DNA of 64,000 bases from an uncultured Kiloniellaceae bacterium (GTDB taxonomy: Bacteria > Pseudomonadota > Alphaproteobacteria > Kiloniellales > Kiloniellaceae). Location of the stretch: the NCBI GenBank assembly GCA_947500035.1, contig CANMQP010000002.1:118543-182542 (forward strand), in the 5' to 3' direction. Positions 17,915-26,027 of the stretch are shown piece by piece; position 1 is the first letter of the stretch; the number at the start of each line of letters is the position of its first letter. Below the pieces are notes generated by a model that had not been told where the DNA came from, made no database searches, and saw only the letters and a list, made by a program, of their open reading frames with translations. A program made the position numbers and the translations under genes.

Positions 17915-18395
17915 CAGATGTCGCTGCCCTCTATATCGGGAGACATCCACAGGGTGGCAAAGGCTGGCGAAGCCGGTCTATTCAAAGCTGAAATTTCGAG
18001 AAACAACATACCGCTGCCAGCGCGCTCCCTTGGCCCAACCTCTTTAAATAATGGTGAGAGCAGCCTCCTGCTCAAAGATCGCCTCCGGCTTGAACGAGGC
18101 GTCCCCGGGCGGCCAATAAAGTATGATAGGGTTTAAAGGTTAAATTATGACTGGCGCAAGGTTTATGAGGTTAAAAAACCCGGATCTATCCCTCTTGTGA
18201 TCGGTTTCCCGCCCGGCACCCGCATTCCAGCTTCGGATCGCGGTTATTCTGCAGGTCAGGAAACCGAACGGCAGCTCGCGGTTTAGCTGTTTCACCTGAA
18301 AGTATTTCACGTTTCCCTGCAGGGCCCGGCCGAAAAGACTCTCCCCTGGGAAGCCGGATCAAGCCTCGTCCAACAGATTAAATATAGAGGCGCAC

Positions 18396-18450
18396 AATGA
18401 CGCCCTGCGCGCGCACGGCTAGAAATGACGCCCTGCGCGCGCAGGGCTAG
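18396..18450. repeat. 27-bp tandem duplication with perfect 16-bp palindrome
   Basis: Two copies beginning AATGACGCCCTGCGCGCG (18396-18422 and 18424-18450) differ at one base. The second contains the perfect palindrome CCCTGCGCGCGCAGGG (18431-18446), which the single C/G difference breaks in the first copy. Confidence 0.85.
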
Positions 18451-18522
18451 AGCGGACCATGTTCTGCTATCCGCCCCTGCGGTCTCAGCAAGACATGGAG
18501 GTCCATCCCAGTGTGATGAGGT

Positions 18523-18575
18523 GGTGTCCCGTTGAATCTGAAATTCAATGAAGTGAATTTCAGATTCGGGACACC
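18523..18575. repeat. 53-bp near-perfect inverted repeat
   Basis: GGTGTCCC + GTT + GAATCTGAAATTCA (18523-18547) faces TGAATTTCAGATTC + GGGACACC (18554-18575). It makes a 22-bp stem with a 3-base bulge and a 6-base loop. There is no T run after it. It lies 55 bases beyond the 3' end of the leftward reductase gene and resembles fused ends of a miniature mobile element. Confidence 0.8.
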
Positions 18576-18630
18576 AGCGCGACACCGGTGCCCGACACAC
18601 CGGCCTCTGAACCTTAGCGGGAAAGGAGCT

Positions 18631-19683
18631 TCAGGCGGCCTTTTCCGTATTTGCTTCCAGGCGCGCGTCAACGATGGCAACCGTCCTGTTGATCTCGGGA
18701 TGGCTGACGCCGAGCGCCTTGCCGATCAATTGTACCAGCCGGTCCACCCGTTCGATGGTTGCTGACCCCGCATCGATAGCCCGCGCCGCAGAAGAAGGCT
18801 TCACGAGACCTTCCGCAGCCTTGGCGTATTTTTCGAAAGGCACCAGGTCGGCGGGGTCGGCTCCAAGACGGGCCACCAGGGCATCGACAAAGCCGTAAAT
18901 CTCGCGCGAGAGTTCCAGGTTTTCGTGGACGGCTTCGCGGATCGGGCGCACGGCATCCTTCATCACGCAGCGATAGTTGCCGGTCGCCAGCATGCTCCAC
19001 TTCGCGAAAGGCACAAAGAGCGACTCATGGACCCGCAACTTCACCGGCACGTCCTTACCGTCCACACGGACATCCGCGATATCCTGGGCCAGTGCGCGCA
19101 GCTTCCGGTCGGTTTCCGCGTCCCCGAACTGGGCGACCTTGAAGTTCGTCGGCAAGCCGATGTGCAGCACATTCGGTTTTTCCTCCGGCGGCCGGAAGGC
19201 CTGAGGATCGGGCGAACAAAGCGTGACGCAGCCGGGATCAAAGCGCTGCCAGACCTTCGCATCCGTGAAAGCGGCTTCAAGACCCTCGCAGGCCAGGCCG
19301 GGAATCCGCTTGAGGTAGGGCAGCGGCGGCATATTCATGATCGAGATACAGGGCACGCGGGCTTCGGCGACCCGGTCGAGAAGTTGACGCAGGGACGGAT
19401 CCGCATACTGCGGCTCCTGCATGGCGAGTCCGACAAAGTCGTATCCTGCGGGATCGACTGCGTCGGGCGTCCTGGCGTCAAGCCGGCCTTTCAGGTCTTT
19501 CGAGAAGAAACTGCGGTGCGTGTCCTCGTCCTTCAGTTTGATCCGGACTTCCGTGCCTTCGCTAGTGATGAGGCCTGCCGTTGCCGAGCGGCAAACCAGC
19601 GTGACGTCGTGGCCCGCCATCAGCAACTTTGTGCCCAGAAGCGATCCGTAAGACGCGCCCAAGATCAGAATTTTGCAGGTCAT
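18631..19683 (-). CDS. Ketopantoate reductase-like (ApbA/PanE family) dehydrogenase
   Basis: The 350-residue protein begins with a Rossmann fold (CKILILGASYGSLLGTKLLMAGHDVTLVCR split over residues 3-32) and has the ApbA C-terminal helical domain. The nucleotide loop is GASYGSLLG instead of the usual GxGxxG. It is longer than typical PanE (about 300). It probably reduces a 2-oxo acid or oxidises a hydroxy acid with NAD(P)H. The ATG at 19683 was chosen for GGGGTG just upstream. It is divergent from the ScfR-like regulator, which may control it; that link is inference. Not necessarily the pantothenate enzyme. Confidence 0.8.
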   Translation of the reverse strand: MTCKILILGASYGSLLGTKLLMAGHDVTLVCRSATAGLITSEGTEVRIKLKDEDTHRSFFSKDLKGRLDARTPDAVDPAGYDFVGLAMQEPQYADPSLRQLLDRVAEARVPCISIMNMPPLPYLKRIPGLACEGLEAAFTDAKVWQRFDPGCVTLCSPDPQAFRPPEEKPNVLHIGLPTNFKVAQFGDAETDRKLRALAQDIADVRVDGKDVPVKLRVHESLFVPFAKWSMLATGNYRCVMKDAVRPIREAVHENLELSREIYGFVDALVARLGADPADLVPFEKYAKAAEGLVKPSSAARAIDAGSATIERVDRLVQLIGKALGVSHPEINRTVAIVDARLEANTEKAA

Positions 19684-19784
19684 GATCACCCCGTGTGGCC
19701 ATTGTTTTATCACGAAATTCCCGGTGAGCCGGGCTTTACGGAAGTCCTAGCGTTATCGGAAATTGCGGTCACGAAAATTCGTGT

Positions 19785-19848
19785 TAATATGTTACTTCAT
19801 AAATTAACATTCACACATTTTGTTAATTTGTTAAAAGTAATATGTTAC
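19785..19848. promoter_or_regulatory. Operator cluster between the reductase and ScfR-like regulator
   Basis: TAATATGTTAC occurs twice in direct orientation (19785-19795 and 19838-19848), 53 bases apart. Between them is a perfect inverted repeat AAATTAACA / TGTTAATTT (19801-19809 and 19821-19829). The divergent regulator just downstream is the natural ligand, suggesting autoregulation and control of the reductase gene. Confidence 0.55.
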
Positions 19849-19878
19849 AACGAGCAGGATCTGGAATACGGACAGGAA

Positions 19879-21285
19879 ATGAAGAAAACCTTCGTCGGCC
19901 GTCAGCTCAGAAAACTGCGTCAAACACGGAATGAAACCCAGACCGACGTCGCGAAGACGCTGGGCGTAACCCCCGCCTATATCAACATGTTGGAAAACAA
20001 CCAGCGCAGCCTCTCGGTCAAGATGCTGATGGCGCTCTCTGACGCCTATGACCTCGATTGGAAGGAATGGGTCAGAGACGACTCCCCCAACCTGCTCGCC
20101 GATGTGCGCAACGTCATGCAGGATCCGATTTTTGGAAGTGAGCCGCCTGACCTCCAGGAACTGCGGGCGGCGGTAGAGCACTCCCCGCGCCTGGTCAGTG
20201 CCTTTGTTCAGCTCTTCAAGACCCACCGCACGACCGTGGAGAAGGTCATGCGCCAGGGCGAGGCGCAAAACCGGTCGGACCTCGTGGCGATGTCCCCGGA
20301 AGCCACGCTTCATGATTTCTTCCGCAACCACTCGAACTATTTCCACACGCTTGAAGAGGCAGCGGAGCGCTTGCGCCGTGAGGAACCCTGCGAGCCGCAT
20401 GACGTTTACGTCACCCTCAAAACCCGCCTGAAACGCAAGCATGGCATCTCGATCCAGACGAAATCCGTCGAGACCCTGAACCAGACGCTTCGGATCCACG
20501 ACGAGGAGAATGCGCTGCTCGTCCTCTCCGAAGCTCTCGATCACCAGAACCGCGTTTTTCAGCTGATCCACGTCATCGGCCTGCTCGAAATGGATCACCT
20601 GCTGGAGGATCTGACAGTGGGCAGCGGCATCCGCAGCGAGACGGGGATCGCCCGCTGCCGTGTCGAGCTGGCCAATTACTTCGCCGCGGCCTACCTCATG
20701 CCCTACGGGCCCTTTCTGGACAAAGCGGAAAACACACTCTACGACGTCGACCGGATTGCCGCCGCCTTCGGCGTCTCCTTCGAACAGGTCTGCCACCGCC
20801 TGACCACGCTTCAGCGTCCCGGTGCGACCGGCGTTCCGCTGTTTTTCCTGCGCATCGACAAGGCCGGAAACGTAACCAAGCGCTTCAATGCGACCTCATT
20901 CAATCTGGCCGAATATGGCGGCGCCTGCCCGGTCTGGAACATCCACACGGCCTTCCGCACACCCGGCGTCGTCCTGCCGCAATTCGTCGAACTTCCCGGC
21001 GGTGAAAAGTTCTTCACCATTAGCCGGACCATCGACCGCCCGGTCTACAGCCGGGAAACCCAGAACCATCGCCTGGCGGTCGCTCTGGGCTGCGAATTCC
21101 AATATGCCGATCGCATCGGCTACGCCTCGTCCTTCAATCTGCGCGATCCGAATCTGATGCACCCGATCGGTATCAATTGTCACTTGTGTCCCCGTAAAGC
21201 CTGCTCGCAACGGGCGCATCATCCCATCTTCGTCGAACTGCACATCGACCCGAACCGGCGAGGCAATACGCGCTACGAAAGTTAA
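19879..21285 (+). CDS. ScfR-family XRE transcriptional regulator (short-chain fatty acyl regulator type)
   Basis: The 468-residue protein has an XRE helix-turn-helix at residues 7-62 (VAKTLGVTPAYINMLENNQR), a long middle domain, an IrrE/M78-like segment (VELANYFAAAYLMPYGPF) lacking an intact zinc-protease HExxH, and a C-terminal domain with INCHLCPRKACSQRAHHP. This architecture is that of ScfR/RamB/MccR-type regulators of acyl-CoA metabolism such as the glyoxylate or methylcitrate pathways. The start ATG follows CAGGAA very closely. No metabolic target is adjacent except the divergent reductase gene. Confidence 0.88.
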   Translation: MKKTFVGRQLRKLRQTRNETQTDVAKTLGVTPAYINMLENNQRSLSVKMLMALSDAYDLDWKEWVRDDSPNLLADVRNVMQDPIFGSEPPDLQELRAAVEHSPRLVSAFVQLFKTHRTTVEKVMRQGEAQNRSDLVAMSPEATLHDFFRNHSNYFHTLEEAAERLRREEPCEPHDVYVTLKTRLKRKHGISIQTKSVETLNQTLRIHDEENALLVLSEALDHQNRVFQLIHVIGLLEMDHLLEDLTVGSGIRSETGIARCRVELANYFAAAYLMPYGPFLDKAENTLYDVDRIAAAFGVSFEQVCHRLTTLQRPGATGVPLFFLRIDKAGNVTKRFNATSFNLAEYGGACPVWNIHTAFRTPGVVLPQFVELPGGEKFFTISRTIDRPVYSRETQNHRLAVALGCEFQYADRIGYASSFNLRDPNLMHPIGINCHLCPRKACSQRAHHPIFVELHIDPNRRGNTRYES

Positions 21286-21550
21286 AGCTGTAGGCGGAGT
21301 TCTTGTTTTCAGCGGACACCGTCGGAACCCAAACACATGGCCTCCGAACAAGCTGCAGGCAATCGGATACGACGCTGGACAATACACATCCACGCCTGTC
21401 CTCTCGATACCCTCAGGTTCTCCCCTGCAGTTCTGGAATCTAAATGCTAAGATCGGCACGACGCGTAAGTCTTAACCGACTTTCCATAACCGAAACCCAA
21501 GGCCTCTCCAGCTTTTGTGATCAGCATCACTTTCGCAGGACACCTAAAAC

Positions 21551-22135
21551 TTGGAAACGATTCTAGAGCTGATACGCGAATATGGCACACTGAGCTATCT
21601 CCTGCTCTTCGCCTATTGCGCGCTGAAAAGCGGGGCTCTGCCGCTTTTCGCGGGCTATGCGGCGCAAGCCGGCGCTCTGGAACTCGGTCTGGTGGCAGCT
21701 TGCGTTTTCGCCGGTGGTTATCTGGGCGACGAAGCACGCTTTTATGCGGTCCGTAAATTCGGCGTTCGCCCCTTGGAATCCCGGCCGCGTTTCGCCCGCG
21801 CCTTGACAACCGCGCGTCGTCTGCTGGAACGTTATGGTATCGCCTATATATTTTTATACAGGTACCCCAAAGGCTTACGCACGATCGGTGCTCTGCCGGT
21901 CGGCTTGACCGACATGACCTGGCATCGCTTCACGAGCCTCAATGCCGCATCCGCCGGCCTCTGGATGCTGCTGATGGTCGGTGCCGGATACCTCTTCGGC
22001 GCCTCTATTGAGCAAGCTGTTAAAACCGGTTGGAGCGCTTGGAGCGTCGCCCTGCTCGCCGTGTTTCTACTCTTTGCTTTCCTGGCCTGGTGGCGCGTCG
22101 GACGGCTGGCGGACGTCCGCAAATCAGGCCTATAA
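21551..22135 (+). CDS. DedA-family membrane protein
   Basis: The 194-residue protein starts at a TTG (21551) with AGGA about 10 bases upstream; no ATG is available near the N-terminus. It shows the DedA pattern: a first hydrophobic stretch with a conserved Gly/Ala-rich helix, GGYLGDEARFYAVRKFG near residue 57 (family G-x-x-x-G-D/E and Y-x-x-G-R), and YRYPKGLRTIGALPVGL near 102-118, the family F/Y-R-x-x-P-G-x-R motif. DedA proteins are lipid flippases needed for envelope integrity and undecaprenyl phosphate recycling in some members. It is upstream of cydAB but separated by 137 bases. Confidence 0.85.
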   Translation: METILELIREYGTLSYLLLFAYCALKSGALPLFAGYAAQAGALELGLVAACVFAGGYLGDEARFYAVRKFGVRPLESRPRFARALTTARRLLERYGIAYIFLYRYPKGLRTIGALPVGLTDMTWHRFTSLNAASAGLWMLLMVGAGYLFGASIEQAVKTGWSAWSVALLAVFLLFAFLAWWRVGRLADVRKSGL

Positions 22136-22247
22136 GACGCCCGTTGGCGACAGCCGAATCCGCCTGCGACAATTCGCAACAACAGCTTCTCTTGCGCTGC
22201 AACATTTTTAGAACAATTGTAGATCCATGGGAATAACGTTTTAGGAA

Positions 22248-22264
22248 CATCGCCTTAGGCGATG
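22248..22264. promoter_or_regulatory. 17-bp perfect palindrome just before cydA
   Basis: CATCGCCT-T-AGGCGATG is perfectly symmetric and ends 8 bases before the cydA ATG, where a ribosome-binding site would be expected. It could be a repressor operator or an mRNA hairpin limiting translation. Confidence 0.4.
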
Positions 22265-22272
22265 CACTCGAT

Positions 22273-23673
22273 ATGCCCGATTATTTTGATGCCGTGCTTC
22301 TGGCACGGATACAGTTCGCTTTTACAATCTCATTTCACATTGTTTTCCCGGCCTTTTCCATCGGGTTGGCAAGCTACCTGGCCGTACTCGAAGGCCTTTG
22401 GCTCTACACGAAACGCGACGTTTATCTTCAGTCCTTTCGCTACTGGATGAAGATTTTCGCCTTGGTTTTCGGCATGGGCGTCGTCTCGGGGATTGTCATG
22501 AGTTATCAGTTCGGAACGAACTGGAGCGTCTTCTCCGACAAGACCGGGCCGATCCTCGGGCCTCTCATGGCCTACGAGGTGCTCTCGGCCTTCTTCCTGG
22601 AAGCCGGGTTCCTGGGCGTCATGCTCTTTGGAATGAATAAAGTCGGCCCGCGCCTGCACTTCTTCGCCACGGTGATGGTTGCCGTCGGCACCTTCTTTTC
22701 CGCCTTCTGGATCCTCTCGGTGAACTCCTGGATGCAAACTCCCGCGGGCTACGGCATTAACGAGGTTGGACAATTTATCCCCGTCGACTGGTGGGCAGCT
22801 GTTTTCAACCCCTCCTTCCCTTACCGCCTGGTCCATATGGTTCTGGCGGCTTACCTCACCACAGCCTTAGTGGTCGGCGGTGTTGCGGCCTGGCATCTGC
22901 TGCGTGACCGTGGCAACGAAGCCGCGCGGGTCATGTTTTCCATGGCCATGTGGATGGCCGCCATCGTTGCCCCCATCCAGATCTTCGCGGGCGACCTGCA
23001 CGGCCTGAACACGCTCGAACACCAGCCCGCCAAAATCGCCGCCATGGAAGGGCACTTCGAAACCCAGAAGGGTGCCCCTCTGATCCTCTTCGGACTGCCC
23101 GATATGGAGGCCGAGGAAGTAAGGTTTGCGATCCAGATACCCAAGCTGGGCAGCTTTATTCTAACCCACGATTGGAACGGTGAAATCAGGGGCTTAAAGG
23201 AATGGGCCCGGGAAGATCGGCCAAATGTCCCCATCGTCTTCTGGTCCTTCCGCATCATGGTCGGGATCGGTGTCCTAATGATGCTGCTGGGGGCCTGGAG
23301 CCTTTACCAACGCTATCGCAGGAAACTCTTTGAAAACGATCTCCTGCTGCGCGCCGCTATTGTGATGGCGCCAAGCGGCTTCATCGCAATCCTCGCCGGC
23401 TGGGTCACGACCGAGGTCGGCCGGCAGCCCTTCACGGTTTACGGCTTGCTGCGCACCGCCGATTCAGTCTCCCCCGTTGACGCACCGGCGGTCGCGCTGT
23501 CACTCCTGGCCTTTGTCGTGGTCTACTTCACCGTCTTCGGCGCCGGTGTCTATTACGTGCTCAAACTCATGAGCCACGCGCCGCACCCGGGTGAGAGCGG
23601 GCCATCGGAGACTAAACCAATCCGTGCGGCAGGCATAACGCCCGGACCAGCCCAAAACCAACCGGCAGAATAG
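22273..23673 (+). CDS. cydA: Cytochrome bd-type quinol oxidase subunit I (cyanide-insensitive type)
   Basis: The 466-residue protein carries the bd oxidase heme ligands: H22 in TISFHIVFPAFSIG, H188 in YRLVHMVLAAY and M329 in SFRIMVGIG. It also has the glutamates E102 and E110 and the signature GWVTTEVGRQPF. The quinol-binding loop is short, as in cyanide-insensitive CioA and unlike the long E. coli loop. It oxidises ubiquinol and reduces oxygen at low oxygen tension. It is the first gene of a three-gene operon with cydB and a DUF2474 peptide. Confidence 0.95.
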   Translation: MPDYFDAVLLARIQFAFTISFHIVFPAFSIGLASYLAVLEGLWLYTKRDVYLQSFRYWMKIFALVFGMGVVSGIVMSYQFGTNWSVFSDKTGPILGPLMAYEVLSAFFLEAGFLGVMLFGMNKVGPRLHFFATVMVAVGTFFSAFWILSVNSWMQTPAGYGINEVGQFIPVDWWAAVFNPSFPYRLVHMVLAAYLTTALVVGGVAAWHLLRDRGNEAARVMFSMAMWMAAIVAPIQIFAGDLHGLNTLEHQPAKIAAMEGHFETQKGAPLILFGLPDMEAEEVRFAIQIPKLGSFILTHDWNGEIRGLKEWAREDRPNVPIVFWSFRIMVGIGVLMMLLGAWSLYQRYRRKLFENDLLLRAAIVMAPSGFIAILAGWVTTEVGRQPFTVYGLLRTADSVSPVDAPAVALSLLAFVVVYFTVFGAGVYYVLKLMSHAPHPGESGPSETKPIRAAGITPGPAQNQPAE

Positions 23674-23686
23674 GAGGAGAGACAGC

Positions 23687-24691
23687 ATGGAATTCGATCT
23701 TCCTCTTATCTGGGCTTCGATCATCGCTTTCGCGGTTCTGACCTATGTCCTGCTCGATGGTTTCGATCTCGGAGTCGGTATCCTCTTCCCCTTCTTCCGC
23801 AAGGGCGAGGAACGGGACTACGCCATGAATACCGTGGCGCCGGTCTGGGATGGCAATGAAACCTGGCTGGTGATGGGCGGCGGCGGCCTCTTCGCCGTCT
23901 TTCCTCTGGCCTACGCAGTCGTGCTGCCCGCCCTCTACGCTCCCATAACGCTGATGCTTCTTGGTCTGATCTTCCGCGGGGTCGCCTTCGAGTACCGCTG
24001 GCGCAGCGGCCCGTCGCAGGGACTCTGGGATCTGGCCTTTACGGTCGGCTCCATCACGGCCGCATTCTGTCAGGGCATCGCCTTGGGGGCGCTGATTCAG
24101 GGCATTCCAGTCGCCGATCGTGCCTATGCGGGCGGTTGGTGGCACTGGTTGAGCCCCTTTTCGCTGCTGACAGGCCTTGCCGTCGTGGTGGGATATACCC
24201 TCCTGGGCGCGACCTGGCTGGTCATGAAAACCAACGGCCCCGTCCGCGAGCGCGCTCATCGCTTTGCCTGGATGACCGCCGCGGGTACCCTGGTGTTAAT
24301 CGGCGTAGTCAGTCTCTGGACGCCCTTCCTCGATCCGATTTTCATGGCGCGCTGGTTTGTTTTTCCACAACTCCTTTACGTCGTGCCGGTGCCTCTTCTG
24401 GTGGCTGCCGCCGCTTTCGTTTTGTTCCGGGGGCTAAAGAAGAACAATGACGGCCAGCCCTTCCTCGCGGCTCAAGCGCTCTTTATTCTGTCATATCTGG
24501 GACTGGGAATCAGCTTCTTCCCCTATATCGTGCCGCCTGCCGTGACCATCCGTGAAGCCGCGGCACCAGACGAGAGCCTGCTCTTTCTGCTCGTGGGTGC
24601 GGCGGTTCTGATCCCGCTGATCCTGGCCTACACCACCTACGCCTATTGGGTGTTCCGCGGCAAGGTGGATCCTTCGGAGGGCTATCACTGA
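23687..24691 (+). CDS. cydB: Cytochrome bd-type quinol oxidase subunit II
   Basis: The 334-residue protein begins MEFDLPLIWASIIAFAVLTY, followed by the family motif LLDGFDLGVGIL and PVWDGNETWLVMGGGGLFA, both diagnostic of CydB. It has about eight helices and forms the heterodimer with CydA. GGAGGAG precedes the start by about 8 bases. It follows cydA by 13 bases and overlaps the next small gene by one base. Confidence 0.95.
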   Translation: MEFDLPLIWASIIAFAVLTYVLLDGFDLGVGILFPFFRKGEERDYAMNTVAPVWDGNETWLVMGGGGLFAVFPLAYAVVLPALYAPITLMLLGLIFRGVAFEYRWRSGPSQGLWDLAFTVGSITAAFCQGIALGALIQGIPVADRAYAGGWWHWLSPFSLLTGLAVVVGYTLLGATWLVMKTNGPVRERAHRFAWMTAAGTLVLIGVVSLWTPFLDPIFMARWFVFPQLLYVVPVPLLVAAAAFVLFRGLKKNNDGQPFLAAQALFILSYLGLGISFFPYIVPPAVTIREAAAPDESLLFLLVGAAVLIPLILAYTTYAYWVFRGKVDPSEGYH

Positions 24692-24813
24692 TGCCGCAGG
24701 CTCCCGAAAACAGCACCTTGACGAAGCTGGCCTGGTTCGTGGGTTTGTGGATCGCGGGAGTCGGCACGCTCGCCGCTATCGGCTACGGCATCCGCTTTTG
24801 GCTGGGTCTTTAA
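24691..24813 (+). CDS. DUF2474-type small bd oxidase-associated membrane peptide
   Basis: A 40-codon gene whose ATG shares the A of the cydB TGA. It encodes MPQAPENSTLTKLAWFVGLW and a single membrane helix (WFVGLWIAGVGTLAAIGYGI) with a short positively charged end. Small single-helix peptides of this kind (DUF2474 in CioAB operons, CydX in E. coli-type operons) stabilise the oxidase. Coupling and position support it strongly even though the sequence is short. Confidence 0.82.
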   Translation: MPQAPENSTLTKLAWFVGLWIAGVGTLAAIGYGIRFWLGL

Positions 24814-24819
24814 CGTCGC

Positions 24820-25944
24820 TCAAGCGGCGAGTTTAAGGTCGGTTTCGGCAATCCATCCGCCTCCGAGAACGCGCGGGCCGTCGTAGAACACAGCCGCCTG
24901 TCCGGGCGAGATCCCGAACTGAGGCTCAAGGAGAAGCACCTCTGCGCCGCCGTCGGCCGCGCGCTGAATGCGCGCAGGCGCGGCTTCAGAAACGGACCGC
25001 AGCTTAACCTGAACCTCGATCCCCTCGGCCGTCAAAGGCTGATCACCCAGCCAATTCACCTGGCCGATCCGAACCACGTCTCGGGCGAGCGCTTCCTTGG
25101 GGCCAACCACGACCCGGTGCGCCTCGGGTTCCAGACGCACAACAAACAGGGGCTCCGCCGTGCCGCCGATCCCGATGCCGCGGCGCTGTCCGATGGTGTA
25201 TTTGATGATGCCCTCGTGACGGCCCAAAACACGCCCGTCCACGTGCACGATCTCGCCAGGCTCAATGGCGCCAGGGCGCAGCTTTTCGACCACGCTGGCA
25301 TAGGAGCCGTTCGGCACGAAGCAGATATCCTGACTGTCGGGCTTGTCTGCAACTTCCAGCCCCATCCTCTCGGCCAAAACCCGAGTTTCGGTTTTCGGCA
25401 TGCCGCCCAGCGGAAAGCGCAGAAAATCAAGCTGCTCGTCGGTGGTCGCGAAGAGGAAATAGCTCTGATCCCGGCTGGGATCCACGGCCCGGTGCAGTTC
25501 GGCCCCCTTTGCGCCCATGACCCTCTGAACGTAATGCCCCGTCGCCAGGGCTTCCGCCCCGAGATCGCGGGCAGTGGTCAGCAGATCTCGGAATTTGACG
25601 GTCTGATTGCAGCGTACACAGGGAATCGGTGTCTCGCCGCGCAGATAGCTGTCGGCAAAATCATCCATCACGCTTTGGCGGAACCTGGACTCGTAATCGA
25701 GCACATAATGCGGAAAATCAAGGCGTTCCGCGACTCTGCGCGCGTCGTAGATATCCTGCCCCGCGCAGCAGGCGCCTTTGCGCTCGATGGCTGCGCCGTG
25801 GTCATAGAGCTGCAGGGTGACGCCGACCACGTCATAGCCTTCGGCGTGCAGCAAACCGGCCGTGACCGAGCTGTCCACGCCGCCTGACATGGCGACCACC
25901 ACGCGGGTATCTGCGGGCGCTTTATCGAAACCGAGCGAGTTCAT
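24820..25944 (-). CDS. mnmA: tRNA-specific 2-thiouridylase
   Basis: The 374-residue enzyme has the PP-loop SGGVDSS at residues 20-26, the catalytic cysteine pair in [11 protein letters not shown] and DSQDICFVP, and the MnmA motifs [14 protein letters not shown] and [14 protein letters not shown]. It installs the 2-thio group on U34 of tRNAs for Glu, Gln and Lys, taking sulfur from the IscS relay; iscS is encoded 8 kb away in this window. It converges with the cyd operon, with 6 bases between stops. Confidence 0.96.
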   Translation of the reverse strand: MNSLGFDKAPADTRVVVAMSGGVDSSVTAGLLHAEGYDVVGVTLQLYDHGAAIERKGACCAGQDIYDARRVAERLDFPHYVLDYESRFRQSVMDDFADSYLRGETPIPCVRCNQTVKFRDLLTTARDLGAEALATGHYVQRVMGAKGAELHRAVDPSRDQSYFLFATTDEQLDFLRFPLGGMPKTETRVLAERMGLEVADKPDSQDICFVPNGSYASVVEKLRPGAIEPGEIVHVDGRVLGRHEGIIKYTIGQRRGIGIGGTAEPLFVVRLEPEAHRVVVGPKEALARDVVRIGQVNWLGDQPLTAEGIEVQVKLRSVSEAAPARIQRAADGGAEVLLLEPQFGISPGQAAVFYDGPRVLGGGWIAETDLKLAA

Positions 25945-26027
25945 AGGCGCGAATATAGGAGAATGCGTCCAACAAGCAAGGGCTCAGCCCATGCAAAATT
26001 CGCACAGGAGATCAGGTCTTCAGGCTT

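Larger units (their letters stand above)
17915..18630. other. 716-bp intergenic region rich in repeats
   Basis: I see no convincing gene. The left part (17915-18390) has no recognisable feature apart from the upstream region of the SulP gene. The right part holds a tandem duplication with a GC palindrome (18396-18450) and a 53-bp inverted repeat (18523-18575), listed separately. Rearrangement or insertion debris is likely. Confidence 0.5.

Noticed and set aside
18925..19878. Extension of the ScfR-like gene by 318 codons
   Set aside because: It lies antisense to the reductase gene and across the operator region; the XRE domain starts right after the ATG at 19879.
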